From: Halomonas sp. KG2
GTDB lineage: Bacteria; Pseudomonadota; Gammaproteobacteria; Pseudomonadales; Halomonadaceae
NCBI GenBank assembly: GCA_030440445.1
Contig: CP098528.1
Coordinates: 3,720,001 to 3,784,000, forward strand
Direction: 5' to 3'
DNA: 64,000 bases
A program made the position numbers and the translations under genes. This document shows positions 51,625 to 60,781 of this stretch, one piece after another. Under the pieces are notes generated by a model. That model was given only the letters and a program-made list of their open reading frames with translations. It was not told the DNA's origin and searched no databases. Position 1 is the stretch's first letter. Each line of letters starts with the position of its first letter.

Positions 51625-53220
51625 TCAGCCTGCAAACGAGGCGTACATAATCACCACTAATACCACAAGCACAATGCCGGTTGGCACAGCGCCCTTCCAA
51701 GGAGTGAGATCGACATCGCCCGAATCTTCTTGCACCCAGGCGGTGGCGCGAGGACGCAGCTTACCAATGATCAGCATCACGCCAACCAACAGCACGAACA
51801 CAGCGGCGACAAAGTGGAACTCATGCATCACCATCGGCAGCTTGTTAAACGGCGGAACAAAATAGCCTGCAGCGATCAGCAAACAGCCCCCAACCAACGC
51901 TACTTTAGCCGCCATGGGAGGCACGCGTTTGGTCAGAAGCCCCACCAGAACAACCGCTAAAATAGGGATAAAGTAAATCGCGTTCATCTTCTGCAGGTAG
52001 CCAAATAGGCTATCCTGGCCTGCCAACAGCGGCGCAATAATCATGGTCGTTACGGCCATAATCCAACCAAATACCTTGCCTGATTTCACGACCTCTTCTT
52101 CAGTGGCATCTTTTTTCAGCACACCTTTATAGATACCCAGGCTGAAAATCGTGGTGGTACTGTTTAGCGCCGAGTTAAACGAGGAGAGAATCGCCCCAAC
52201 CATCACCGCCGCAAAAAAACCTGTGAGATAAGGCGGCAACACGTTAAACACCAAGTGGCCATACGCTTCGTCCGCGCGAACGCCTTGGTCGGCGTAAAGG
52301 TGGTAAGCAATGATCCCCGGCAGCACCAGATAGAGCGGGCCTAACAGTTTAAAGAAGCCGGTCAGCAACACGCCTTTTTGGCCTTCTGCGAGGTTTTTTG
52401 CCGCAAAGGTGCGCTGAATAATTTGCTGGTTCGTCGTCCAGTAAAACAGGTGTAGCAACAGGACGCCGGTAAAAATCGTTGAGAACGGCACCTGCTGTTC
52501 AGGACCACCTACCGAGTTAAATTTACTCGGATCGCTCTCTTTCAGAATGCTCCAGCCTTCCATGATGCCACTGCCATTGCTCACTGCCTGAAGGCCGAAA
52601 TAAACGATGACAAAGCCCCCGATCAATAGACCGACGCCATTCAAGGTATCTGAGACCGCTACCGTACGCAGGCCACCAAACAGCGCATAGACCGCGCCGA
52701 TGATGCCAACCGTCCAGACAGTGGCCCACAGCAGCACCGTACTCGACTGAATGCCGGTAAGCCCTTGAAGATCAAGCATGCCCTGTAAACCAATAGCCCC
52801 TGAATAGAGAATGATAGGCAACAGCACAACAGCGTAAGCAATCAAGAAAATTACGTTGGCAATCAGCTGAGTACCGTTATCAAAACGGATTGCTAACAGC
52901 TGTGGAAGCGTTGCAATTCCACTTTTAAGAAAGCGCGGTAGGAAAAACAGTGCCAGTGCTACCAAAGCGATCACCGCAATCACTTCCCAGGCCATAACAC
53001 TCAGACCATCGGTAAACGCGGAACCGTTTAACCCAACCATCTGCTCGGTTGAGAGATTGGTCATCAGCATCGAGGCGGCTATTAGTGGAAAGGTTAGTGT
53101 CCTTCCGGCTAAGAAATAGCCACTCGTACTTCGGTGGTCATCTCTGCGCGTAATGCGCCACGTAACAAAGGCCACCAGGCCAGTAAAAAAGAGAAACGAT
53201 GCCAGCGTTAGGGCATGCAT
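51625..53220 (-). CDS. Sodium:solute symporter (SSS family)
   Basis: A 531-residue transporter with about 13-14 helices. It opens [19 protein letters not shown], has the SSS sequence [27 protein letters not shown] near residues 40-65 (sodium- and sugar-site region), and the family motif region near [17 protein letters not shown]. It resembles the SglT/vSGLT-like and YidK group, which move sugars or polyols with sodium. The actual substrate is unknown. The ATG at 53220 follows AAGGA. Confidence 0.85.
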   Translation of the reverse strand: MHALTLASFLFFTGLVAFVTWRITRRDDHRSTSGYFLAGRTLTFPLIAASMLMTNLSTEQMVGLNGSAFTDGLSVMAWEVIAVIALVALALFFLPRFLKSGIATLPQLLAIRFDNGTQLIANVIFLIAYAVVLLPIILYSGAIGLQGMLDLQGLTGIQSSTVLLWATVWTVGIIGAVYALFGGLRTVAVSDTLNGVGLLIGGFVIVYFGLQAVSNGSGIMEGWSILKESDPSKFNSVGGPEQQVPFSTIFTGVLLLHLFYWTTNQQIIQRTFAAKNLAEGQKGVLLTGFFKLLGPLYLVLPGIIAYHLYADQGVRADEAYGHLVFNVLPPYLTGFFAAVMVGAILSSFNSALNSTTTIFSLGIYKGVLKKDATEEEVVKSGKVFGWIMAVTTMIIAPLLAGQDSLFGYLQKMNAIYFIPILAVVLVGLLTKRVPPMAAKVALVGGCLLIAAGYFVPPFNKLPMVMHEFHFVAAVFVLLVGVMLIIGKLRPRATAWVQEDSGDVDLTPWKGAVPTGIVLVVLVVIMYASFAG

Positions 53221-53467
53221 GGGAAGGTCCTTGGGAGTAGTCGCTTATCGGCAGGCGACGCAGTGAATGTAGGTAAAATTACCAATATGCGCTGGCATTC
53301 TAAGGAGATGAAACGATTCAACTATTATTCTTTAGTAGCAACAAAGAATAAATAAGACGGTTTTTTACTACCTTGGCACTCTTTTTACAAGTCGCTACGG
53401 TGGTTGGTCACTATGGAAGGAGGGGCTAAGCCATAAGGGCTAAGTCATAAGAGCTAAGTCATACGGA
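53221..53467. other. Upstream region of the SSS gene
   Basis: Contains the SSS promoter (minus strand), an inverted repeat TATTCTTT/AAAGAATA at 53326-53350, and a 14-bp tandem repeat at 53424-53465. A 15-codon frame on the plus strand at about 53309 is not credible as a gene. Confidence 0.6.
53424..53465. repeat. Three tandem 14-bp repeats
   Basis: Units of GGCTAAGTCATAAG at 53424, 53438 and 53452, the second perfect and the others with one or two changes. They begin 2 bp beyond the stop of the small Cys-rich frame. Confidence 0.85.
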
Positions 53468-53631
53468 TCAAGCTGCACAGTCCATGTCACAATGCTGTTG
53501 CCCTGGCGACCACTCATCACGCTTAATTTCATCGCAAAGTGCAGCACCTTTACCACAGCATTTTTCTGTCGCGTGACGTAGCGTTAATGAGAAAACTGGA
53601 CAGCTTTCATAAAAGCCGCTGAAATCGTCAT
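53468..53631 (-). pseudogene. Small Cys-rich protein gene, start out of frame
   Basis: A frame of 53 residues ending at 53468 reads DDFSGFYESCPVF, then SLTLRHATE, KCCGKGAALCDEIKRDEW and SPGQQHCDMDCAA. Six cysteines, a coherent charge pattern and a tidy stop make it look like a real small protein, perhaps metal-binding. It has no in-frame ATG, GTG or TTG after the upstream stop. An ATG at 53631 would be in frame if one base were added just behind it, so the gene may have lost a base there, or the sequence may have an error. I do not recognise the family. It lies upstream of, and in the same direction as, the SSS symporter gene. Confidence 0.4.
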
Positions 53632-53728
53632 ATGATAGGCTTCTTGTAACGTTATTTAACGCTAAGCAATCAGTGTTAGCACTTTCCTACTTACTAGCGT
53701 CACCAGTTAACTTGGAGCAGAAGCGATA

Positions 53729-55756
53729 ATGACAGCGCGTTGGAAATCCTTGCCATTACGGTTACGACTGTTTATCTCATTTGGAACGGTATTGGCACTG
53801 GCTATGTTGCTAGCGCTTTATCTACAGGCCCGCTCGCATAGCCAGGCGCGCTTGGAAAACTTGCTAAACGAAGAGCTGCCTACTCAGGTAGAGAGCCTTG
53901 CCACCCGGCTAACGCTTAGGTTGAGCCCAGCGCTAGCGTTGTCAGAAAGCCTAGCCGACAGCTACTTCATTGAGCAGTGGGTGCGCAACGGGATGCCAGA
54001 CACCGACCAGCCGGACGTCATGCGCTATTTGTCACGTTTGATGGAACAGCTCGACACCGAACTGTTGTTTATCGCGGCTCAATATCAAGGACGCGGCTAC
54101 TACTTCCAGTACCGCGATGGAGAGTTTCTAGAGCGGACGCTACAAGCGCCAGGCGGCGATGATGACTGGTACTATCAGTTTACCGATAGCGGTACTGCTT
54201 ATAATCTAAACCTAGACAGCGATACTTTTTCACCTGAAGAAGCGTTCGTCTTTTTAAATTTCCGTAGTCGTGAACAGGCACTCAATGGCCGCCCTCTTAT
54301 TGTTGCTGGTGCGGGGCTAGATCTTTCTCGATTGGCGCAGCTAATTGAAGACTTTCGACTCGGCGAAACCGGACGCGCCGCGTTACTCAATGCGGAAGGG
54401 GAGCTACTTATTCGCAGTGACGAAACGTCACTGGCTGCTCTTCAAAGCCAGGAATCAGCCAGCCTATTGCAAGATGAGAAAGAACTTCGTGTACACGAAA
54501 TCCAACGTGATAATCATACCTTTTTAGTCTCCACCCGCTGGCTACCCGAGCTGCAGCGCTACTTGATGATTGAAGTTTCTAAAGAGGAGTATTTAAGCTC
54601 CATCAGAGAACGATTTTTTGCATCGACGGGCTTCGGGCTTGTGATCCTTTTAGGCGGGTTAATTATTTTATACCCACTTACCGGCAGCTTGATCCGCCCC
54701 TTAACTCGCCTTCAACGCCAACTTAAAGAGATTACCAACAGCCTCGATTTATCCCGCCGCGTAGACACCGATGATCAGGCTGAAATTGGCGATTTAGCGA
54801 ATCAGACTAATGAGCTGCTAGCACGCTTATCTCGAACCATTATGGCGGTTTCCAACAACGCACTGGCACTCACTCAAGTGGCCGATCGCTTAGCCCAAAC
54901 GGCGGGCCTGTCGGGCATTCAAGGCGGGGACATTAGTCATGAAGCGAACCAGACGATGGCCGCCGCTGTAGAAGAAATGGCCTCGTCAGTGGCTGAGATA
55001 ACCTCGACCATGGAGGAGCTTTCAACCTCATCCACACAAATCGCTGATCATTCGCAATCTGTGGTAGAAGTAGCCAATCAAACGCTTGAACGCAGCCGTA
55101 AGGGCAGCACAGCGATGCAACTGCTGCAGTCAAAAATGCAGGATATTCGCAGCGACAGCGAACAGAGCTTGACAGAAATCATGGCACTGGGCGCTAAGTC
55201 TAAACAAATCAGCAAGGTCATGGAGCTGATCAATACCCTTGCTGCGCAAACTAAACTGATTGCGTTTAATGCCGCACTAGAGGCATCAAGTGCGGGCGAG
55301 TCAGGTCGCCGTTTCTCTGTTGTTGCAAACGAAATACGTCGTTTGGCGGATAGTGTTACTGACTCAACCCAAGAGATAGAAGGCCACACCGAAGAAATTC
55401 AAAATGCGATCAATCGTTTAGTTGTCGCCTCTGAAAAGGGAGCGTCTTCGATAGAGAAAGGCGTTGAGGTCAGTATTAATACCGCTCAAGACCTGGATGC
55501 ACTACTCAAAGCGGCGAGCCAAACCAGTAGCGCAGCGCAGCAAATATCACTGTCAACCCAGCAGCAGAAAACTGCTAGCAACCAGGTGGTTATTGCTTTG
55601 CGCGATATTGATACAGCCAGCTCACGTAATGCACAGTCAGTACGCAGCATTACCGAGATCAGCCAAGATATGATCGACATGTCGGCAGAGTTAAATGCGC
55701 TGGTGCAGGAGTTTACATTGGCTCAACAGGATGCAAACCACCAACGCCCTTCGTGA
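53729..55756 (+). CDS. Methyl-accepting chemotaxis protein with dCache-like sensor
   Basis: A 675-residue receptor. One membrane helix lies near residues 12-30, then a ~265-residue periplasmic domain of the dCache type (DTELLFIAAQYQGRGYYFQYRDG, PLIVAGAGLDLSRL), a second helix near 298-320, a HAMP domain, and the signalling domain with hairpin tip INTLAAQTKLIAFNAALEASSAGE. No C-terminal CheR-binding pentapeptide is present. It begins a Wsp-like gene cluster, where it would control a CheA kinase and a diguanylate cyclase rather than flagella. The Wsp sensor WspA has a different, shorter periplasmic domain. The ligand is unknown. Confidence 0.9.
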   Translation: MTARWKSLPLRLRLFISFGTVLALAMLLALYLQARSHSQARLENLLNEELPTQVESLATRLTLRLSPALALSESLADSYFIEQWVRNGMPDTDQPDVMRYLSRLMEQLDTELLFIAAQYQGRGYYFQYRDGEFLERTLQAPGGDDDWYYQFTDSGTAYNLNLDSDTFSPEEAFVFLNFRSREQALNGRPLIVAGAGLDLSRLAQLIEDFRLGETGRAALLNAEGELLIRSDETSLAALQSQESASLLQDEKELRVHEIQRDNHTFLVSTRWLPELQRYLMIEVSKEEYLSSIRERFFASTGFGLVILLGGLIILYPLTGSLIRPLTRLQRQLKEITNSLDLSRRVDTDDQAEIGDLANQTNELLARLSRTIMAVSNNALALTQVADRLAQTAGLSGIQGGDISHEANQTMAAAVEEMASSVAEITSTMEELSTSSTQIADHSQSVVEVANQTLERSRKGSTAMQLLQSKMQDIRSDSEQSLTEIMALGAKSKQISKVMELINTLAAQTKLIAFNAALEASSAGESGRRFSVVANEIRRLADSVTDSTQEIEGHTEEIQNAINRLVVASEKGASSIEKGVEVSINTAQDLDALLKAASQTSSAAQQISLSTQQQKTASNQVVIALRDIDTASSRNAQSVRSITEISQDMIDMSAELNALVQEFTLAQQDANHQRPS

Positions 55757-55766
55757 GGACGCTGCG

Positions 55767-56834
55767 ATGAGTGTAATTCGGGTAGTGATGGCGGACGACA
55801 GCCAACTGGCACGTGACGTGCTGCGCGACATCCTCACCCGCGATGGCGACATTGAGGTTGTTGGTGAAGCCACCAACGGGCGTGAAGCAGTAGAACTTGC
55901 CCACCGTTTATCGCCGCAGTTGATCACAATGGATCTGAATATGCCGGTCATGGACGGTCTCAGCGCCATTGAAGAAATTATGCATACCAAAGGGGTTCCT
56001 ATCCTGGTGGTAAGCGATCGCTCTGATGCCGAAACGGCCTACCGGGCGCTCGATGTTGGCGCGCTAGAAGTGATGCAGAAGCCAACTCTTGATGATGAAG
56101 ACGCACAACGACTACTCGCGCGTGTCCGGCTTCTTTCGGGAGTGGCCGTTATTACTCGCCTACGGCGCCGATCAACCTCTGCCATGCCCGTTGCACCGGT
56201 AAGCACACCGCCTGTTGATCGCCATAATAGGCCGAAAGCTTTCCAGCGTATTATCGCCATTGCTTGCTCAACCGGTGGGCCGCAGGCACTCGCCCATTTA
56301 CTTAGCAAGCTGCCGACCAACTTTCCTGCACCGGTGGTGATTGCCCAGCATATCAGCCATGGCTTTATTGAAGGCATGGCGCACTGGCTGACATCGCTCT
56401 GTTCAATGCCAGTTTGCGTTGCTCAGCATGGTGAACCGCTAAAGCCAGGCTTTGTTTATCTATCGCCATCGGAACGCAACTTGCGTGTCACGCCCTCCCA
56501 CCGCCTTCAACTACAGCAGAGTCCCGATAATTCGCTTTATCATCCCAACTGCGATGCACTGTTAACGAGCGTCGCTAATGTTTATGGCCCAGAGGCTATT
56601 GGAGTGATTTTAACGGGCATGGGACGTGATGGCGTTAGCGGCATGCGCGCTATTCATTTATCGGGAGGCTGTACCTTTGCCCAAAACGAAGCCAGCTCGG
56701 TTATTTATGGCATGAACCAAGAAGCGGTTAGTGCCGGCGTTATCCAGCATGTTGTTTCCCTTGATGAACTCCCTGCCAGGCTCATTCGCGAGACCCGTGG
56801 GCAACGGTTGTCTACCTGGACAAAATCGCTATGA
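55767..56834 (+). CDS. cheB: Chemotaxis response regulator methylesterase CheB
   Basis: A 355-residue CheB. The receiver has acidic residues D10/D11 and the phosphorylation site D56 in ITMDLNMPVMDG. The methylesterase domain shows the catalytic Ser in IACSTGGPQAL, His in VIAQHISHGF and Asp in TGMGRDGVSGM. It demethylates receptor glutamates when phosphorylated. The ATG at 55767 follows GTGAGGA and is 10 bp after the receptor gene; its stop overlaps cheR. It corresponds to WspF in the Wsp system. Confidence 0.92.
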   Translation: MSVIRVVMADDSQLARDVLRDILTRDGDIEVVGEATNGREAVELAHRLSPQLITMDLNMPVMDGLSAIEEIMHTKGVPILVVSDRSDAETAYRALDVGALEVMQKPTLDDEDAQRLLARVRLLSGVAVITRLRRRSTSAMPVAPVSTPPVDRHNRPKAFQRIIAIACSTGGPQALAHLLSKLPTNFPAPVVIAQHISHGFIEGMAHWLTSLCSMPVCVAQHGEPLKPGFVYLSPSERNLRVTPSHRLQLQQSPDNSLYHPNCDALLTSVANVYGPEAIGVILTGMGRDGVSGMRAIHLSGGCTFAQNEASSVIYGMNQEAVSAGVIQHVVSLDELPARLIRETRGQRLSTWTKSL

Positions 56835-58210
56835 GTTCGCTGACGCCATTCAAGGATCTGGTGCATCGCCGCTGCGGTTTGCACTTAGAGGGCCTCGCTG
56901 AAGCTCGTCTCGTTAAGGCAGTGGAGGCACTGCGAACAGACACCGATATTAACGACACCTCGATGCTCATTGCGCAACTAGAGCAAAACGAAGCGATGTT
57001 TGATCGCTTCGTTAGTCAGTTAACGGTGAACGAAACCTACTTCTACCGGGAGCCAGAAGCGCTTCACTGGTTAGCCGATACCTACCTCCCGCGGCGGCTG
57101 GCTGAAAAAGGTAAGCCATTGGCTATTTTCAGCGCCGGATGTTCTTCGGGTGAAGAGCCTTACAGTGTTGCTATTGCACTGTTTGAGCGCTACGGAGAGC
57201 GCGCCAAGCAACTCTTTCATATCACAGGGGGAGATGTTGATCAGCAGGTTCTTAGTAAAGCCCAAAAAGGCATTTACAGCGGCATGTCGTTTCGGGCGCT
57301 GAGCCCTGCGCTAAAACATCGCTACTTTCACCCAGAGGGCCGACGCTTCAAAATAGATGATGCGCTTCGCCACTGGGTCACCTTTTGTTCATTCAATGTA
57401 TTGCAGCCAAACGCAGACAAGCTTGGCCCCTTCGACGTCATCTTATTTCGCAACGTATCGATCTATTTTGATGAATCGACCCGGCGCGATATACAGCGCC
57501 ACCTGAAGCAGCTACTGGAACCTCATGGCGTTTTGATGTGCGGCGTCACGGAAACATTAGGCAACGACCTGGGCATTTTGGAACTGAATCAGGCTCAAGG
57601 AGTGTTCTTTTTCCAAGAGAGCACCCTGCCCCACGCCTTACCTGCCAATGATGAGCCACCCTATCGCGACGATGTGTTGCCAGCCCCACCGGTGTTGTCA
57701 GAGATGCCTCCTCAACCACCTGAGAATGAACCTGAGAAAGAATCTGAGAAAGAACCTGAGCACAAACAGCCGATGACATCGTTTAACGCGGCTTTGCAGC
57801 AAGCTCATCATTTACTGAACCAGAACGCATTTTCAGAAGCAGCCGCGCTACTTTCTGACCTTCTAGTGCAACAACCTTGGAGTGTCGATGCGTTACTGCT
57901 GGCAGGTTTAGTGGCTCGCTGGCAGCAGAACTTTGCTGACGCTTACGACTACTTTAAGCGAGCCATTTACGTTGCTCCTGAGTGCTGGCCAGCTCACTTT
58001 TTTCAAGCTGAGCTTTTCCGACTAGGCGAGCTTAGTGATGCTCCCGGACAACGAGAGCGTGGCTATGCAGCGGTTATTCGCCTACTGGATGCGTCAAAAC
58101 AGGCGGATGGTGGATTGAGCGTCATTGCGCCGCCTATTCCTCCGGGGGATGCCTACTTTTTGGCAACTTGCCACCTTAGTGCACAGACAACGACACAGGG
58201 AGTGGGTTAA
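56831..58210 (+). CDS. cheR: Chemotaxis methyltransferase CheR with TPR extension
   Basis: A 459-residue CheR. The N-terminal helical domain and SAM-dependent methyltransferase domain are seen in VNETYFYREPEALHW and FSAGCSSGEEPYSVAI (SAM site), with ILFRNVSIYFDE further on. After a Pro/Glu-rich linker (residues ~275-310, repeating EPEKESEK) come TPR-like helices (FSEAAALLSDLLVQQPWSVDALLLAGLV). This CheR-TPR layout is that of WspC. The TPR part probably binds the receptor or another cluster protein. The gene overlaps both neighbours by a few bases. Confidence 0.9.
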   Translation: MSSLTPFKDLVHRRCGLHLEGLAEARLVKAVEALRTDTDINDTSMLIAQLEQNEAMFDRFVSQLTVNETYFYREPEALHWLADTYLPRRLAEKGKPLAIFSAGCSSGEEPYSVAIALFERYGERAKQLFHITGGDVDQQVLSKAQKGIYSGMSFRALSPALKHRYFHPEGRRFKIDDALRHWVTFCSFNVLQPNADKLGPFDVILFRNVSIYFDESTRRDIQRHLKQLLEPHGVLMCGVTETLGNDLGILELNQAQGVFFFQESTLPHALPANDEPPYRDDVLPAPPVLSEMPPQPPENEPEKESEKEPEHKQPMTSFNAALQQAHHLLNQNAFSEAAALLSDLLVQQPWSVDALLLAGLVARWQQNFADAYDYFKRAIYVAPECWPAHFFQAELFRLGELSDAPGQRERGYAAVIRLLDASKQADGGLSVIAPPIPPGDAYFLATCHLSAQTTTQGVG

Positions 58211-60345
58211 TGGCACTGGATATTAAACGCTTTATTCAGCGCTTTATTGAAGAAGCATCAGACCACTTACCTCGTTTAAGGGAGGGCATTGAGGCGCTAG
58301 AGCAAGGCGATTCCCATCAAGAACGTATCAATGAGCTATTTCGTGCGGCACATACGCTAAAAGGCTCATCGCGCATGCTAAAGCTGACGCCCATTACGGC
58401 GATCGCTCACAGTACAGAGGAGCTGCTAAGCGCACTACGCGATGGGGCACAAACCGCTTCACCTGATGTCACGTGCCTCCTTAATCAAGCCACGGACGCG
58501 CTGTCTGACCTAGTTAGCCAACTTGCCCAAGGTGTTTCTCCAGCAGAGCTAGCGGAAGCCGATAATCAGCTTTGCCAAGCCCTGGAAAACGCCGCGGCGG
58601 GGAAGTCGTCCCCCGCTCCCTCTCCTAAAACAACCGTATCCGGGGACGATAAAGCCGAGAAAGCAGCCCCCAACGCGGCACCACCGGCAATGAAAAGCCC
58701 TGCTCTTCCGGCTCAAGAGCTACGCTTAACAGACACGGTACGCGTGCGTCTTGACCGCCTAGATGACGTTATTCGCCTGATGGGGGAAGTGTTATCAGGG
58801 CACCACCATCTACACTCACTCGTAGAACAGGCACGCAGCCTTGGCGCCTCGTTACCCAAAGATCAGCAGGCCCCCTTTAACGCTTTTAGCCGCGAGCTGA
58901 AGGACAGCGTGCTTTCCCACGACGGTCTAATGAGCGATCTCCATGACCGAGCTCTGCAAATGCGCATGCTACCGCTGAGCGTGGTGTTTGACCCTTTATC
59001 GCAAATGGCCAGAGACCTTGCCCATTCGCTAGGCAAACAAGTCAATTGCCGTGTTCACGGCAGTGAGATTGAGCTGGACCGACAGATGATAGATCGCCTC
59101 TCGGACCCGCTAATTCATCTACTGCGGAATGCGTTAGACCATGGCCTGGAAACTCCCGGTGAGCGACAGGCAACAGGCAAGCCTACACGGGGGCAGTTAT
59201 CGCTAGAGGCATGGCAAGACGGCAGTTGGGTAGTGATTGAAATGCGTGATGACGGCGCGGGCATTTCCCTAGATGCGGTACGGCAAAAGGCACTCTCCAA
59301 GCAACTACTCAGTGAAGAGTTGCTGCTTACCCTAACCGAGCAGGAAACCTTAGAGCTTATTTTCTTACCCGGCTTCTCAACCAAACCCCTGATTACCGAC
59401 TTTTCAGGTCGTGGCGTGGGGATGGATGTCGTCAAGCGAACAGTGATTGACGAGCTCAACGGTGATTTACGTCTAACCAGCCATCCAGGCAAAGGCACCT
59501 GTTTTACCCTGCGCCTGCCTTTATCGCTAGCCATGATGCGCGTTCTCCTGATCAACGTGGGCGCTGTCACGCTAGGTGTAACAGCACCTTATGTGTCAGA
59601 GCTTGTAGAGCATGCATCAACGGACTTTATTGATGCTGCCGGGCAAAAAACACTGATCCTGCGCAACGAGTTCGTGCCGGTCGTTTCACTTGCGGAATTG
59701 TTAGACCTACCCTATGCGCCCACTGATGCTGACAACTTACTGTTACTTGTCGTACATCAACGTCATCAAAAACTGGCGCTAATTATTGATGCCTTGGTGG
59801 ATGAACGCGATATGGTAATTAAGCCGTTGCCCACGCATTTGCGCCATTTACCACTGGTTTCTGGCATGGTCACGCTAGGGCGCAATACGCTGGTTAGCCT
59901 ATTACACGTGCCGACGCTGCTGGAACACTCGCGCCGCTATGCCCCGAAAGCACTAGCTAAAACGGATCAAGCGCCCCAGACACATCGTATACTCGTCGTC
60001 GATGACTCTCTGAACACCCGAGAAATTGAAAAAGATGTCTTAGAAGCTTGGGGATATCAGGTCACCCTGGCAGAAAATGGCCGTGATGGTCTGAACAAGG
60101 CCCTGGCTGACTCGTTTGATGCAGTACTCACCGACGTTGAAATGCCGGTCATGGATGGCTTTGCGCTCACTGCAAGTCTGCGAGAAAATGAGATTTATCG
60201 TTATAAGCCGATTATCATTATCACCTCACGAGAAAAAGAAGCAGACCGTCGGCGCGGCATTGAAGTAGGCGCCGACGCGTATATTGTCAAAGGCAGCTTT
60301 GATCAGAACAATTTGGTGGATACGCTAAAAGCGCTACTCGGCTAA
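58210..60345 (+). CDS. Hybrid histidine kinase CheA-REC (WspE-like)
   Basis: A 711-residue kinase. HPt is at the N-terminus, with the phosphorylated H48 in FRAAHTLKGSS. An Ala/Pro/Lys-rich linker (about 130-165) follows, with no P2 domain; then the dimerisation and HATPase domains (N-box HLLRNALDHGLE, G boxes DDGAGIS and GRGVGMDVVK), a CheW-like domain, and a C-terminal receiver with D642 in LTDVEMPVMDG. Lack of P2 and presence of a fused receiver mark it as a Wsp-type kinase that passes phosphate to the cluster's response regulators. It overlaps cheR by 1 bp. Confidence 0.92.
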   Translation: MALDIKRFIQRFIEEASDHLPRLREGIEALEQGDSHQERINELFRAAHTLKGSSRMLKLTPITAIAHSTEELLSALRDGAQTASPDVTCLLNQATDALSDLVSQLAQGVSPAELAEADNQLCQALENAAAGKSSPAPSPKTTVSGDDKAEKAAPNAAPPAMKSPALPAQELRLTDTVRVRLDRLDDVIRLMGEVLSGHHHLHSLVEQARSLGASLPKDQQAPFNAFSRELKDSVLSHDGLMSDLHDRALQMRMLPLSVVFDPLSQMARDLAHSLGKQVNCRVHGSEIELDRQMIDRLSDPLIHLLRNALDHGLETPGERQATGKPTRGQLSLEAWQDGSWVVIEMRDDGAGISLDAVRQKALSKQLLSEELLLTLTEQETLELIFLPGFSTKPLITDFSGRGVGMDVVKRTVIDELNGDLRLTSHPGKGTCFTLRLPLSLAMMRVLLINVGAVTLGVTAPYVSELVEHASTDFIDAAGQKTLILRNEFVPVVSLAELLDLPYAPTDADNLLLLVVHQRHQKLALIIDALVDERDMVIKPLPTHLRHLPLVSGMVTLGRNTLVSLLHVPTLLEHSRRYAPKALAKTDQAPQTHRILVVDDSLNTREIEKDVLEAWGYQVTLAENGRDGLNKALADSFDAVLTDVEMPVMDGFALTASLRENEIYRYKPIIIITSREKEADRRRGIEVGADAYIVKGSFDQNNLVDTLKALLG

Positions 60346-60370
60346 GCACGCGCCATGACGGAGGTTAATC

Positions 60371-60727
60371 ATGCAAATATTGATCGTAGATGACGACCCG
60401 TTGGCCTGTGAAATGACAGCAACGCTGCTAGAGTTCCAGGGCTATACAACGGTCATGGCCAATGATGCCATGGAGGCCACACAGCTGTTGGATAGCTTGG
60501 ACAATATCGCGCTTATTGTTAGCGACATGCATATGCCGCTCATCAATGGGATAGAATTCTTGGAAATGTTGCGTGAACAAGACGTTACCTTGCCTTTTAT
60601 TCTGCTCACCGGCGACTCACCTAGTTCAACCCTTATGCAGACGCCTGGTTTAAACGCCTGCCTGCAAAAAGATGCGGAGCTAGAATCCACGTTAGGCAAT
60701 GCCGTGACTCAAGCGCTCAACGGTTGA
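60371..60727 (+). CDS. Single-domain response regulator
   Basis: A 118-residue CheY-like receiver with no output domain. Acidic residues are in VDDDP, the phosphorylation site is D52 (IVSDMHMP), and Thr and Lys are at LLTGDS and LQKDAE. It may act as a phosphate sink or shuttle between the CheA-REC kinase and the cyclase encoded next. Wsp clusters lack such a gene. An AGG-type ribosome site precedes the ATG at 60371. Confidence 0.88.
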   Translation: MQILIVDDDPLACEMTATLLEFQGYTTVMANDAMEATQLLDSLDNIALIVSDMHMPLINGIEFLEMLREQDVTLPFILLTGDSPSSTLMQTPGLNACLQKDAELESTLGNAVTQALNG

Positions 60728-60781
60728 ACGTTTGCCATTTGTATTACAGCGCACCGTTCGCCCACATGAACAGGTAGTCTG

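Noticed and set aside
53309..53356. 15-codon frame beginning MKRFNYY on the plus strand
   Set aside because: It is too short, AT-driven and opposite to the promoter region of the SSS gene.
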